Assembly: GCF_002116635.1 (NCBI RefSeq)
Contig: NZ_LQPW01000163.1
Location: forward strand, 45,569-109,568
Reading direction: 5' to 3'
Origin: Mycobacterium szulgai
GTDB taxonomy: Bacteria > Actinomycetota > Actinomycetes > Mycobacteriales > Mycobacteriaceae
Length of the DNA: 64,000 nucleotides
Each line of letters begins with the position of its first letter. Within the stretch, counting starts at the first letter, position 1. The notes below the pieces were generated by a model. It saw nothing but the letters and a program-made list of their open reading frames with translations, did not search any database and had not been told where the DNA came from. Below are positions 1 to 8,254 of the stretch, piece after piece. The position numbers were made by a program, and so were the translations under genes.

Positions 1-177
1 CAGCGGATGGCGCCGGTCGGTTCCCGCAGCCGTGCCTTGGTCATGGACGGCACTGAGGTAGTCGGCATCGTCACGGCCGGCGACGTCGCGCGGCTGGTCG
101 ATGTCTACGGCCTGGCCCGGCCTGCGGGCCTAGACGCGAATTCGCAAGGCGCAGTTGGTTATTCGAACGACAGCTGA
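1..177 (+). CDS. CBS-domain protein, C-terminal fragment (gene enters from the left edge)
   Basis: The reading frame is open from base 1 to a TGA at 175-177 and gives the last 58 residues of a protein. The segment VVGIVTAGDVARLVDV is the usual second half of a CBS domain, a ligand-sensing module that binds adenosyl compounds. In mycobacterial dormancy regions such domains occur at the C-terminus of the site-2 protease Rip3 (Rv2625c type) and in Hrp1 (Rv2626c type). The Rip3 reading fits because the CBS unit is C-terminal and followed by a short tail, but the protease part lies outside the window, so the full identity cannot be decided. Next to other DosR-type genes. Confidence 0.6.
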   Translation, partial: QRMAPVGSRSRALVMDGTEVVGIVTAGDVARLVDVYGLARPAGLDANSQGAVGYSNDS

Positions 178-209
178 TTGGCCAACGCCCCCGCTATGCG
201 GCGTGTGCG

Positions 210-671
210 CTATGCGGCGTGTGGCAGGCCCGAGCCGGACGTTTCGGCCCGCGCCACTGGCTGATTCGGCTCCGGACGCCAGCCGACGAAGGTCAGCCAA
301 AGCCCGACCACGCCGACCGCGATTTCGACACCTACCCACAACGGAGTCAGTTCGAATGCGGCATTAGTGGCCGACATGAAAGCCCGCGGGAAGGTCATGA
401 GGAACACCGCGCGCAACACGAGGAGCCAGCCCACCACGGATACGGTGATCGCCGCTGCACCGTGCCAGTACTGGTGCAACGCCACGATGACAAGGGCGGC
501 CAAAAGCATAAAGGTGCCCGTTATCCACGGCCACGCGGTGCTGGCCTCGAAATCGGAAAGCAAGGTCCGCATATCCGGACGAGCGACGGTCGTCGCAGCG
601 GCGATGACAAAGAACGGCCCGAGAACGCGGGCGAACATGCGCGTCCGCAGCTGTTGCTGCACAGTGCCCAT
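210..671 (-). CDS. Small integral membrane protein, unknown function
   Basis: A 153-residue protein with four hydrophobic segments at about residues 13-30, 48-67, 72-93 and 110-130, joined by short loops, and a polar alanine-rich tail. I do not recognise a catalytic motif. It starts about 45 bases after the stop of the PNPOx-fold gene on the same strand and is probably co-transcribed with it, which would place it under the same hypoxia-type control suggested by the paired boxes upstream of that gene. It could be a small redox- or stress-associated membrane protein; no function is assigned. Confidence 0.7.
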   Translation of the reverse strand: MGTVQQQLRTRMFARVLGPFFVIAAATTVARPDMRTLLSDFEASTAWPWITGTFMLLAALVIVALHQYWHGAAAITVSVVGWLLVLRAVFLMTFPRAFMSATNAAFELTPLWVGVEIAVGVVGLWLTFVGWRPEPNQPVARAETSGSGLPHAA

Positions 672-715
672 TTGCCGTACCTCCGTTGGTGTCTAGCAGG
701 CGTGAAGCCGGCTGG

Positions 716-1153
716 TCAGGCGTCGATCGACTTCCCTGTCGGCGCCGGGCTGAAGTGGAAGCGCCGGCCCGTGACCATGTCGGGGCGGATCCGTACATAG
801 TGCGATTTCTCGTATCCCGTCCAGGACAACACCTGGGCGCGATCGGCCTTCTCGATCTCTTCGTCGGTACGAAGTGTGCGAGCGGTTCCCTTGACGACAA
901 CGCTCCAGCCCTCGGCGACATTGTGGTCATCGACCTCGAACACCACGTAGTTGTTAATCGCGGCGCTGACCAGCTTGGTGCCTTCTGCGGTGCGAAACAG
1001 AATCGTCCGGTCCTGGACCGCGTAATTGACCGGGAAAATGTCGGGCCGGCCGTCGACGCTGGTGACCAGCCGGCCCAGTGTCCTACCCGCCAGCAGATCC
1101 CAGCACTCCTGCGCCGGCAGGATCGTGACGCCATCTTCGTTCGGCATGTTCAT
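716..1153 (-). CDS. Pyridoxamine 5'-phosphate oxidase-fold (split-barrel) flavin/F420-binding protein
   Basis: The 145-residue product has the split-barrel pattern: 'LLAGRTLGRLVTSVDGRPDIFPVNYAVQ' split around the conserved LGRLVTS and PVNY elements, then 'GWSVVVKGTA' and a C-terminal 'RIRPDMVTGRRF' element. These are typical of the Rv0080-like branch, whose member is in the M. tuberculosis DosR regulon. Such proteins bind FMN or F420 and usually reduce small substrates. I chose the ATG at 1153 because AGGATGG sits 6-8 bases upstream; an ATG at 1162 would overlap that site and would add three residues. Two DosR-box-like sites lie immediately upstream at 1191-1223, and a small membrane protein follows. 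Confidence 0.82.
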   Translation of the reverse strand: MNMPNEDGVTILPAQECWDLLAGRTLGRLVTSVDGRPDIFPVNYAVQDRTILFRTAEGTKLVSAAINNYVVFEVDDHNVAEGWSVVVKGTARTLRTDEEIEKADRAQVLSWTGYEKSHYVRIRPDMVTGRRFHFSPAPTGKSIDA

Positions 1154-1190
1154 AGTGACCATCCTATTGGCGAAGGCTGGAAAAGTCGGC

Positions 1191-1223
1191 GGCCAAAGGT
1201 CCCGCTGCACTGGGACCAAAGTT
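1191..1223 (-). promoter_or_regulatory. Paired DosR-box-like sites upstream of the PNPOx-fold gene
   Basis: On the plus strand TGGGACCAAAGTT lies at 1211-1223 and GGCCAAAGGTCCC at 1191-1203 (GGGACCTTTGGCC when read on the gene's strand). Both keep the GGGAC half and A/T-A/T centre of the published box TTSGGGACTWWAGTCCCSAA, but the other half is imperfect. Their centres are about 22 bp apart, two helical turns, as in co-operative DosR box pairs. The 11-mer TGGGACCAAAG recurs in the 6651-6690 pair. Inferred regulation only. Confidence 0.5.
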
Positions 1224-1230
1224 ACGTTCG

Positions 1231-1494
1231 CTATTGAGGTTCGACCCCGGCGGACAGTTTCTTGTCGGCGTAGCACACCACATCGGCCAGCGTGCGCAGC
1301 GTCGCGTAATCCGATTCCGGGATGTCGATGTGCAGGCGCTTGTGGATTCCGCGCAAGAAGTTGAGCCAGTCCATGGAATCCAGATCGACTTGATCGCGCA
1401 GCAGCACGTCGTCCTCGATCTCATCGGATTCGACTTCCGGAGCAATGCTTTGCAATACGGACAAGATCACGTCGCGCGTGTCGTTTTCAGTCAT
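1231..1494 (-). CDS. Stand-alone acyl carrier protein
   Basis: An 87-residue acidic protein with the four-helix ACP pattern and the phosphopantetheine attachment sequence DLDSMDW; Ser40 is the predicted modified residue. It begins six bases after the stop of the E2 acyltransferase gene, so it is the last gene of the ligase-E1alpha-E1beta-E2 operon. An ACP is not a normal part of pyruvate or branched-chain dehydrogenase complexes. Its place suggests that the acyl group made by the complex is passed to a carrier arm, but the acceptor cannot be read from the sequence. A poly-specific carrier for a short lipid pathway is an alternative. Confidence 0.85.
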   Translation of the reverse strand: MTENDTRDVILSVLQSIAPEVESDEIEDDVLLRDQVDLDSMDWLNFLRGIHKRLHIDIPESDYATLRTLADVVCYADKKLSAGVEPQ

Positions 1495-1500
1495 GGCACA

Positions 1501-2733
1501 TCACTTCTCTAGCAGGTCGGGTTGCTGTAGTAGTTCGTTGATTGCGGTGAGGAACAGGGCACCGCGGTGGCCGTCGCTTGCCCGATGGTCGGCGGCGAGA
1601 CTGGCGTGCACGCTATTGACCACTCGGATACCGCCGTCGATGACGCATACCCGCGGAGCCGGCTGGCCGAATCCGACGAGAGCCACCTGAGGTGGGTAGA
1701 TGACGCCGAAGACGGTGTCGACGCCCTTGTCGCCCAGGTTGGTAACCGTGATGGTCGGGTCGGACATCTCCGAGCTGCGCAGCGAGAAGGAACGTGCGCG
1801 TGCGACCAGATCGGTGAGGTCGTCCATCAATTCATCGAGCTTCTTATCCGGAACGTCATGAATAGCCGGCGCCACGAGGCCGCCGCCGCGCAACGAGATC
1901 GCCACGCCGACATGGACTTTGGCAGCAGGCTCGAAGCCTTCTTCGCGCCAGAATCCGTTGAACTCACCGAACCGCTGTGCTGCGACACCGACGGCTTTCA
2001 GCAACAGGGCAGCGGGCAATACCCGTTCGTCGATGGAGCGCTGCGCGTTTCGCGCACTCAGCCACGTCAACGAGTGCTCGAGGAGGATTTCGTCGGCGAG
2101 GTAGTAGTGCGGAATCTCCCGCTTGGACCGACTCATCGCCGCCGCGATCGACTTTCGCATCTGGACGGCGCGGTCGGCCGGCGACGACTTGGGTTTCGGC
2201 TTGGCGGCCGGTTGCTCAGCGGACGCCGCGGCATGCTCGACGTCGCTGATGGTGACCGCTCCTTGCGGCCCGGAGCCGGTCACACCCTCGATGTCGACGT
2301 TGAGACTTTGTGCCAGGCGGCGGGCCGCCGGTGAGACCCAGCGGCGCCGCCGTGCGGCCGTCGGGGGAGCGGCGGCCTCCGCCGGCTCCTTGGGCGCCGC
2401 CGCCGTCTTCTCAGGTGCCACTGCCGCCACTGTCGTCTTTGGCGCGGCCTTCTTCGCCGGGCCGGTGCGCCCAGCGGGAGGCTTGGCGACCGCTTCGCCG
2501 GCTGCTGCCAGCGTGGCCAATACCGTTCCCACTTGGACGGTTTCACCGACGGGCACGATCAACTCGCTGACGGTTCCCTCGTGCCAGCATTCGATCTCGA
2601 CGGCGGCTTTGGTAGTGTCGACGACCGCCACGATCTGGCCCCGCACCACCTTGTCGCCGGGCTTCACCAGCCATTCGATCAAGGTGCCTTCGTCCATATC
2701 GGAGCCCAGCGAGGGCATGGTGAACTCGATCAT
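1501..2733 (-). CDS. 2-oxoacid dehydrogenase E2, dihydrolipoamide acyltransferase
   Basis: The 410-residue product has a lipoyl domain at residues 1-75 with the attachment lysine Lys42 in VVDTTKAAVEIE, an Ala/Pro/Lys linker, a peripheral subunit-binding domain at about 120-160 (WVSPAARRLAQSLNVDIEG) and a catalytic domain ending in DHRASDG (residues 382-388), the family active site with His383 and Asp387. It moves the acyl group from E1 through lipoate to CoA. The ATG at 2733 overlaps the E1beta stop in an ATGA, pointing to coupled translation. The E3 lipoamide dehydrogenase is not in this cluster, so a housekeeping E3 must serve it. Acetyl specificity is inferred from the neighbouring acetate-type ligase. 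Confidence 0.9.
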   Translation of the reverse strand: MIEFTMPSLGSDMDEGTLIEWLVKPGDKVVRGQIVAVVDTTKAAVEIECWHEGTVSELIVPVGETVQVGTVLATLAAAGEAVAKPPAGRTGPAKKAAPKTTVAAVAPEKTAAAPKEPAEAAAPPTAARRRRWVSPAARRLAQSLNVDIEGVTGSGPQGAVTISDVEHAAASAEQPAAKPKPKSSPADRAVQMRKSIAAAMSRSKREIPHYYLADEILLEHSLTWLSARNAQRSIDERVLPAALLLKAVGVAAQRFGEFNGFWREEGFEPAAKVHVGVAISLRGGGLVAPAIHDVPDKKLDELMDDLTDLVARARSFSLRSSEMSDPTITVTNLGDKGVDTVFGVIYPPQVALVGFGQPAPRVCVIDGGIRVVNSVHASLAADHRASDGHRGALFLTAINELLQQPDLLEK

Positions 2734-3707
2734 CGCCGGTCTCCGAATAGCCCGTGCACGGTGGCCACGATATCGGCGGTTTGCGGCAGGGCCGCCTGCT
2801 CGAGGTGTTTGGCGTAGGGCATCGGCACTTCGGTGCTGCACACGCGGGCAACTGGCGCGTCAAGCTCGTAGAAGGCGCCTTCCATTATTCGAGCCATGAC
2901 TTCGGCCGCCAGACTTCCGCTGCGCCACGCTTCGTCGATCACGACGGCGCGGTGTGTCTTGGCGACAGACTCCAGAATGGTGTCCTCGTCAAGCGGCCGC
3001 AGCACACGCAGATCGATTACCTCGCAATCGATTCCGGCCAGGGACAGCTCGTTGGCGGCGTCGAGCGCTTTGGGGAGCGATCCGCCGTAGGCCACCACGG
3101 TGACGTCGCCGCCGGTCCGGCGGATCGCTGCCCGAGAGATATCGGTAGGGGCGAGAGCATCGATGTCGGAGGAGGTGTTGTAGAGCTGAACGTGTTCGAA
3201 GATCACCACCGGGTCAGGGTCGGCCAATGCTGGGCCGAGCATGCCGTATGCGTCCTCGACGGTGGCAGGAGACAGCACTTTGATGCCGGGTATGTGCGCG
3301 TACCACGGCTCCAGACTGTGCGAATGCTGCGCGCCGAGCTGGCGTCCGGCGCCGGTCGCCATCCGGACGACGAGCGGGACCGAGAACTGCCCGCCGGACA
3401 TATGACGCAGGGCCGCAGCGGTATTGACGATCTGATCGAGTGCCAGCAGACTGAAGTTCACCGTCATCACTTCGACGATCGGACGGAGTCCGTTGAGGGA
3501 TGCACCGATTCCGACGCCGACGAAGCCCAGTTCCGACAGTGGGGTGTCGCGCACCCGTTCGGGACCGAACTCCTCGAGCAGTCCTTTGGACGCCGCGTAT
3601 GTTCCGCCGTAACGTCCGACGTCCTCACCCATGAGAACGACACGTTCGTCCTCGCGCAGGGCGTCGCGGATCGCATCGTGTACAGCGGTTCGATAGGTGG
3701 TTTTCAT
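2730..3707 (-). CDS. 2-oxoacid (pyruvate-type) dehydrogenase E1 component, beta subunit
   Basis: A 325-residue transketolase-like subunit. It opens with the family signature 'AVHDAIRDAL...VVLMGEDVGRYGG', with the GEDV element that contacts thiamine diphosphate, followed by RDTPLSELGFVGVGIGAS and a C-terminal transketolase domain containing VIDLRVLRPLDEDTI. With the alpha subunit it forms the thiamine-dependent decarboxylase that loads the lipoyl arm of E2. The start at 3707 lies in an ATGA overlap with the E1alpha stop, and its own stop overlaps the E2 start. Similarity to acetoin-dehydrogenase-type and pyruvate-type E1 cannot be separated by eye. Confidence 0.9.
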   Translation of the reverse strand: MKTTYRTAVHDAIRDALREDERVVLMGEDVGRYGGTYAASKGLLEEFGPERVRDTPLSELGFVGVGIGASLNGLRPIVEVMTVNFSLLALDQIVNTAAALRHMSGGQFSVPLVVRMATGAGRQLGAQHSHSLEPWYAHIPGIKVLSPATVEDAYGMLGPALADPDPVVIFEHVQLYNTSSDIDALAPTDISRAAIRRTGGDVTVVAYGGSLPKALDAANELSLAGIDCEVIDLRVLRPLDEDTILESVAKTHRAVVIDEAWRSGSLAAEVMARIMEGAFYELDAPVARVCSTEVPMPYAKHLEQAALPQTADIVATVHGLFGDRR

Positions 3708-4717
3708 CGTGCCGGCTCCGGTGTCGGTTCTTCGAGCGTATTCCATTCGTCGTGGGAGGACGGTGTCATCACGTCGCGCTCGAGATCGTCGGTGTCCTCC
3801 CAGGTCCCCGCCTCCGCGTACGCCACGGCGGATTGGATCTCCTCGGCCGCGGCGTCCTCGATGCCACCCACGTCGTCTTCGGATATCGTGCCGTCGAGCA
3901 GGCACTGCTCGATGAACGACTGGATCGGGTCGCGCTCGCGCCACCGCTCGACCTCGGCCTTGTCCCGGTACAGCTCTGGGTCGAACATCGAATGCGCCCG
4001 GAACCGATAGGTGCGGAACTCGAGGAAGAAAGGCCCGCCGGTGGTGCGGACGTGCTCGGCACCCTGCTCGGCGGCGGCATGGCATGCCTGGACATCCATT
4101 CCATCGACAGCCAGCGTCGGAACCCGGTATGCCGCCGCCTTGAGGGTGAGATCGGTCTGCGACTGTGCCCGGTCCAATGCGGTTCCCATCGCGTAAAGGT
4201 TGTTCTCACAACAGAACAGCACCGGCAATTGCCACAGGACAGCCATATTTAAGGACTCGTGAAATGCGCCCTCGGCCACTGCGCCGTCGCCGAAATAGCA
4301 TGCGGTGACCCGGCGACGCTGAAGCATTGCATCCGCGAGTGCAATGCCTACCGCCAGTGGCAGGCCGCCGGCGACGATCGCGTTGCCACCGTAGAAGCGC
4401 TTGGACGCATCGAACAGGTGCATCGACCCCCCACGTCCGCGTGAGCAGCCTTCCTGTTTGCCGTACATCTCGGCCATGATCGAAGTCATCGGGATACCAC
4501 GCAACAGCGCATGCGCGTGCTCGCGATACGTCGCAACGACCGCGTCATCGTCGTTCAGGGCGCGCAGTGAGCCGGCGGCGACGGCTTCCTCTCCGACGTA
4601 CAGATGCAGAAATCCGCGAATCTTGGCAGCGCTGTAGAGCTCTGCGCACTTTTCCTCCATGCGGCGCACGCGAACCATATCCGACAACAGTTCGTGCGCA
4701 AGCTTGGCATCGGTCAT
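3704..4717 (-). CDS. 2-oxoacid (pyruvate-type) dehydrogenase E1 component, alpha subunit
   Basis: A 337-residue thiamine diphosphate-binding subunit. The cofactor motif runs from GDG at residues 143-145 to NN at 172-173 (YFGDGAVAEGAFHE ... CENNLYAMGT). It also shows the GEEAVAAG segment and the RGRGGSMH loop of pyruvate dehydrogenase alpha chains, and RFRAHSMFDPELYR, where phosphorylation-loop residues lie in homologues. It starts in an ATGA overlap with the acyl-CoA ligase stop. The GRGGSMH loop favours pyruvate or acetoin over branched-chain oxoacids. The strict overlap of all four genes implies fixed stoichiometry. Confidence 0.9.
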   Translation of the reverse strand: MTDAKLAHELLSDMVRVRRMEEKCAELYSAAKIRGFLHLYVGEEAVAAGSLRALNDDDAVVATYREHAHALLRGIPMTSIMAEMYGKQEGCSRGRGGSMHLFDASKRFYGGNAIVAGGLPLAVGIALADAMLQRRRVTACYFGDGAVAEGAFHESLNMAVLWQLPVLFCCENNLYAMGTALDRAQSQTDLTLKAAAYRVPTLAVDGMDVQACHAAAEQGAEHVRTTGGPFFLEFRTYRFRAHSMFDPELYRDKAEVERWRERDPIQSFIEQCLLDGTISEDDVGGIEDAAAEEIQSAVAYAEAGTWEDTDDLERDVMTPSSHDEWNTLEEPTPEPAR

Positions 4718-6525
4718 GACGGAACTCCCTCGGCCTGGTGATGAGCCTGCTGTTCGATTGTGGATGTATCGCCTTCGGGCAGCCCCAGTTCGCGTGCCTT
4801 CAGTAGCCGCCGCATGATCTTGCCGCTACTAGTGTGCGGTAACGACTCGACGAACTCGATCTCTTTGGGCGCCACCGCCGCTCCGAGGCGCTTGCGTGCG
4901 TGGCCGAGCAGTTGCAGCCGCAGCTCTTCGTCCCCGACCACACCGTTCTTGAGGGTGACGAAGGCCTTGACCAGTTCGCCGACGGTGGGATCGGGTTTGC
5001 CGATCACCGCGGCTTCGGCCACTGCCGGATGATCGGTGAGTGCGCTTTCGACTTCGAAGGGGCCGATGAGGTGTCCCGCGGACTTGATCACATCGTCTTT
5101 GCGTCCAACGAACCAGAAGTACCCGTCTACATCCTTCTTGGCCAGGTCTCCGGTCAGATAAAGCCCGTTTTCGAAGCACTTCTGATAGCGCTCCTGGGCA
5201 TCGAGATAGCTGCGGAACATGGAGGGCCAGCCCGGTTTGATTGCGAGTTCGCCCTCGACCCCGGGTTCGTCGATGATCGTCGAGGTGCCATCGTCGTTGT
5301 GCCGCACGATATATGCGTCCACCCCGGGCAGCGGCCGGCCCATCGATCCGGGCTTGATGTCGAACGCGGGCGTGTTGGCGATCATGATGCCACCAGTCTC
5401 GGTCTGCCACCAGTTGTCGTGAATTGGCAAGCCCAACACTCGCTTTCCCCACCACACCGCTTCGGGATTGAGTGGCTCTCCCACGCTCGCAATGAAACGA
5501 AGACGCGGGAACTGGTAGTGCGACGGCAGTTCGGATCCCGTTTTGATCAGCATCCTGATCGCGGTGGGTGCCGTGTACCACACCGAAACGCCCTGTTCCT
5601 GCAGAATCGCATACCACCGTTCGGCGTCGAACTCCGCCTCGTCCACGATGGAGGTGACCCCGTGCAGCAGCGGACTGATGATGCCGTACGACGTTCCGGT
5701 GACCCAGCCGGGATCGGCTGTGCACCAATAGGTGTCGTCGGGATGTAAGTCGAGTGCATACAAGCCGGTCATGTAATGCATTGCGACAGCACCGTGTACG
5801 TGTAAAGCGCCTTTTGGCGTACCGGTGGTACCGCTGGTGAAATGCAGCAGCGCCGGATCATCGGCTGTGGTGGGTTCGATCGGTGTGTTCGCGTCGGCCG
5901 CGTTGATCCAATGCCAGAAGTTCAGCGTTCCTGGCGGCTGGCCGTCGGTTTTGTCCCCGTCGGTTGTCGGGTCGATGATCAGGATGTGCCGCAGCGACGG
6001 CAGTCGGTCGCGTACCTTGGTGATCTTGCGGTCGTAAAGTGCCTTGGTGGTGACCAGGACGTCGGCTTGACCGATGTTCACCCTGGTGGCAATCGGCTCC
6101 GGGCCGAAGGCCGAGAACAACGGAGAGACGACGCAGCCGTTTCGCAGCGCTCCCAGCACGGTTATGTAGAGCTCGGGGATGCGGCCCATGAGGGTGAAGA
6201 CGCGGTTGCCCTTGTTGACTCCCAGCGAGCGCAGCACGCTCGAGAATTGTTTGATGAGGCGGTCGAGTTCGCCGTAGCTGAGGTCTCGGGTGGCGATCGC
6301 CCCGTCCCAGCCTTTGTCGGTGACAAACCTCAGCGCGGTGCGGTTCGCAGCCGGTCCTGTCGCATGCCGTTCCACCGCGGCATAAGCGATATTGCACTTG
6401 CCGGGTCCCATTCCTTCGCACAAGGCCGGCACATCAGACCAGTCGAACAGCGCTCGCGTCTGCTGGTAGTCGGTGAGGTTCGGCCGCACGCGGCGGTCGT
6501 GAGCTGTCTTATGGATGAGTTCCAT
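4714..6525 (-). CDS. acsA: Acetyl-CoA synthetase-like AMP-forming acyl-CoA ligase
   Basis: A 603-residue ANL-superfamily enzyme. The phosphate loop TSGTTGTPKG is at residues 230-239, the adenylate motif NWWQTETGG at 371-379, the hinge region YLTGDLAKKDVDGYFWFVGR follows, and the catalytic C-terminal lysine in TSSGKIMRR is Lys569. The tryptophan before QTETGG is the residue that narrows the pocket in acetyl-CoA synthetases, which supports acetate or another very short acid. It leads the minus-strand operon and faces a 199-base divergent promoter region with paired DosR-like boxes. The symbol follows the Bacillus-type AcsA family; the exact substrate is not proven. Confidence 0.85.
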   Translation of the reverse strand: MELIHKTAHDRRVRPNLTDYQQTRALFDWSDVPALCEGMGPGKCNIAYAAVERHATGPAANRTALRFVTDKGWDGAIATRDLSYGELDRLIKQFSSVLRSLGVNKGNRVFTLMGRIPELYITVLGALRNGCVVSPLFSAFGPEPIATRVNIGQADVLVTTKALYDRKITKVRDRLPSLRHILIIDPTTDGDKTDGQPPGTLNFWHWINAADANTPIEPTTADDPALLHFTSGTTGTPKGALHVHGAVAMHYMTGLYALDLHPDDTYWCTADPGWVTGTSYGIISPLLHGVTSIVDEAEFDAERWYAILQEQGVSVWYTAPTAIRMLIKTGSELPSHYQFPRLRFIASVGEPLNPEAVWWGKRVLGLPIHDNWWQTETGGIMIANTPAFDIKPGSMGRPLPGVDAYIVRHNDDGTSTIIDEPGVEGELAIKPGWPSMFRSYLDAQERYQKCFENGLYLTGDLAKKDVDGYFWFVGRKDDVIKSAGHLIGPFEVESALTDHPAVAEAAVIGKPDPTVGELVKAFVTLKNGVVGDEELRLQLLGHARKRLGAAVAPKEIEFVESLPHTSSGKIMRRLLKARELGLPEGDTSTIEQQAHHQAEGVPS

Positions 6526-6650
6526 TAGGGGTCCTAACGGCGTGGCCGGCGGTTCACTGCCTTTGCAGTCGCCGGGAGACCTTCATCGTTTTCCGCGCAC
6601 TCGGTGCCGCAATAGAGACGAAAGTCATCAGTCGCGACGGGCTAGGGCTC

Positions 6651-6690
6651 CTTGGGACCAAAGACTCGTACCTTGGGTCCAACGACCCTG
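6651..6690. promoter_or_regulatory. Paired DosR-box-like sites in a divergent promoter
   Basis: TTGGGACCAAAGACTC starts at 6652 and TTGGGTCCAACGACCC at 6673. Both resemble the DosR consensus TTSGGGACTWWAGTCCCSAA in the GGG half, the central AA and the closing C-rich half. The centres are 21 bp apart, matching the two-turn spacing of known box pairs. They lie 35-74 bases upstream of the membrane-protein gene at 6725 and about 125-165 bases upstream of the ligase operon read in the other direction, so one pair could serve both. No binding data. Confidence 0.55.
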
Positions 6691-6724
6691 TTCCTGCGCG
6701 TCGAGGGTTTATACGGTCGGCGTT

Positions 6725-7327
6725 ATGCAGAGCACGCACACCGACCCACAGTTCGGGCCCGAAAGCCCCTATCCAGGAGACGGGTGGGGGACCGGCGGCG
6801 ATTTGCTCTCACCCGCGCCCCGGCCGCGACGCTGGCGCAAATGGCTCGCGGTGGCGGTGGCGGTGGTATCGATCTGTCTGGTCGTCGGCGCTGTCGCGGG
6901 CATCATGACGGCAAGGCAGACCAAGCGTGCCGCTACGTCGCATCCGGCGAGCGCCCCGGTGACGCCGCTGCAGGAATGGTGGCTGCGGGCTAGCGATGAC
7001 TTCACCGAGGTCCAGCGTGCCTCCGTCGATGTGGTGCGCGCCGCGCGGGTCGGCTTTCCCGAGGCTTTGGAACCGGCATGTCTGCATCTGCACGACGCCG
7101 CCGAGGTCAAATTGCAGTCCCGATTGCCTTCTCCTGACGCAGAGCTGACGGCCGAGCTGCGGGGGGCCATCGAGGATTTTCATTCCGCTGCGCACATGTG
7201 TCTGTCCACCGTTGCCGGGGCTAAGACCAATTACCACAGCGAGTTCGTCGCCTATCTGTTCTTGGCGGACCGGCAGATGACCGCGGCTCAGGAGCGGATC
7301 AACAAGACCTTGATGCGAACTGCGTGA
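6725..7327 (+). CDS. Single-pass membrane protein, unknown function
   Basis: A 200-residue protein with a Pro/Gly-rich cytosolic N-terminus, an arginine cluster (RPRRWRKW), one membrane span at about 40-61, and a helical outer domain of about 135 residues. It has mycobacterial Mce-associated or lipoprotein-like overall architecture but no motif that I can name. The ATG at 6725 is preferred over an upstream in-frame ATG at 6515, which would lie inside the divergent promoter and over its DosR-like boxes. Its stop overlaps the GTG of the following universal stress protein (GTGA), so the two form an operon. Confidence 0.7.
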   Translation: MQSTHTDPQFGPESPYPGDGWGTGGDLLSPAPRPRRWRKWLAVAVAVVSICLVVGAVAGIMTARQTKRAATSHPASAPVTPLQEWWLRASDDFTEVQRASVDVVRAARVGFPEALEPACLHLHDAAEVKLQSRLPSPDAELTAELRGAIEDFHSAAHMCLSTVAGAKTNYHSEFVAYLFLADRQMTAAQERINKTLMRTA

Positions 7328-8208
7328 GGTGGCCCGGAAATGGCTGTGAATCACCTTCACCGTCCATCGTCGTCGGCGTCGATGGCTCGCGGACGGCAAT
7401 CCAAGCGGCATTGTGGGCTGTCGATGAAGTAGTGAGCCGCGACATACCTTTGCGCCTGGTTTACGCGATCGAACCGGACGATACGCCGCAGAACCGCGTG
7501 GAACGCGCGGCCCGCAAACTGGCCATCGCAGAAAACGCCGTTCGCTATGTCTCGATGGCCGTGGAGGCCGAGGAGAAGCCGGTCAAGATCGAAGTCGAGA
7601 TCGACCAGGAGTTCCCGACGGTCTCGTTGATCCGGGCTTCGGCGTCTGCGGCCATGGTGTGCGTCGGCGCCGTCGGCCTGCACCACTTCCGGCCGGAGCG
7701 GGCGGGTTCCACCGCCACCGCCCTTGCGGCATCGGCGCATTGCCCGGTGGCCATCATTCGCGGCCATGGCGGCCACGACGCGCGTGAAGGGCAGTGGATC
7801 GTCGTTGACGCATACGGGTCGGTCGACAACGATGCGGTGATGGGGTCTGCGATTCAGGAAGCGCGGCTGCGCCAGTTGCCCCTTCGGGTAGTGGTGAGCT
7901 ACCGCCACGGGTCGGGCAGTGGCTTCGGCGCACAAGTCGGCACCGAGGACGGCGATCACCAGATGCTGTGCCACTTGGACCGTCGGCTAGCGCGGTGGCG
8001 GCGACGCTACCCCGATGTCGGCATCGATGCCGTGGTGTGGCATGGCACCTTGCTCGACTACCTGTCCGAGCACCGGCGGACGGTGCGGTTGGTCGTCGTC
8101 GGCATCCGCAACCGCGAGCAGCTCGAGCAACTGGTGGGGCCGTCGGGCAATGCGGTGCTGCAAAAGGCGGATTGCTCGGTGCTGGTCGTCGATCGGCAAC
8201 ATCTGTGA
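7324..8208 (+). CDS. Tandem universal stress protein (Rv2028c type)
   Basis: A 294-residue protein with two UspA folds. The first begins IVVGVDGSRTAIQAALWAVDE and contains VCVGAVGLHHFRPERAGSTA and CPVAIIRG; the second is more diverged and ends CSVLVVDRQHL. Phrases such as ENAVRYV, LIRASA and HHFRPER match my recollection of M. tuberculosis Rv2028c, a DosR regulon member. Usp domains bind ATP through a GxxGxxxxS-like loop; the loop here is only partly conserved, so ATP binding is uncertain. Translation starts at a GTG overlapping the upstream stop. The next gene is acg, which in M. tuberculosis lies in the same locus. Confidence 0.88.
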   Translation: MRWPGNGCESPSPSIVVGVDGSRTAIQAALWAVDEVVSRDIPLRLVYAIEPDDTPQNRVERAARKLAIAENAVRYVSMAVEAEEKPVKIEVEIDQEFPTVSLIRASASAAMVCVGAVGLHHFRPERAGSTATALAASAHCPVAIIRGHGGHDAREGQWIVVDAYGSVDNDAVMGSAIQEARLRQLPLRVVVSYRHGSGSGFGAQVGTEDGDHQMLCHLDRRLARWRRRYPDVGIDAVVWHGTLLDYLSEHRRTVRLVVVGIRNREQLEQLVGPSGNAVLQKADCSVLVVDRQHL

Positions 8209-8254
8209 GGGTCGTCGGCGCTAGCTGAGCCGGACAGCGGGAGGGGCGTGAGCA

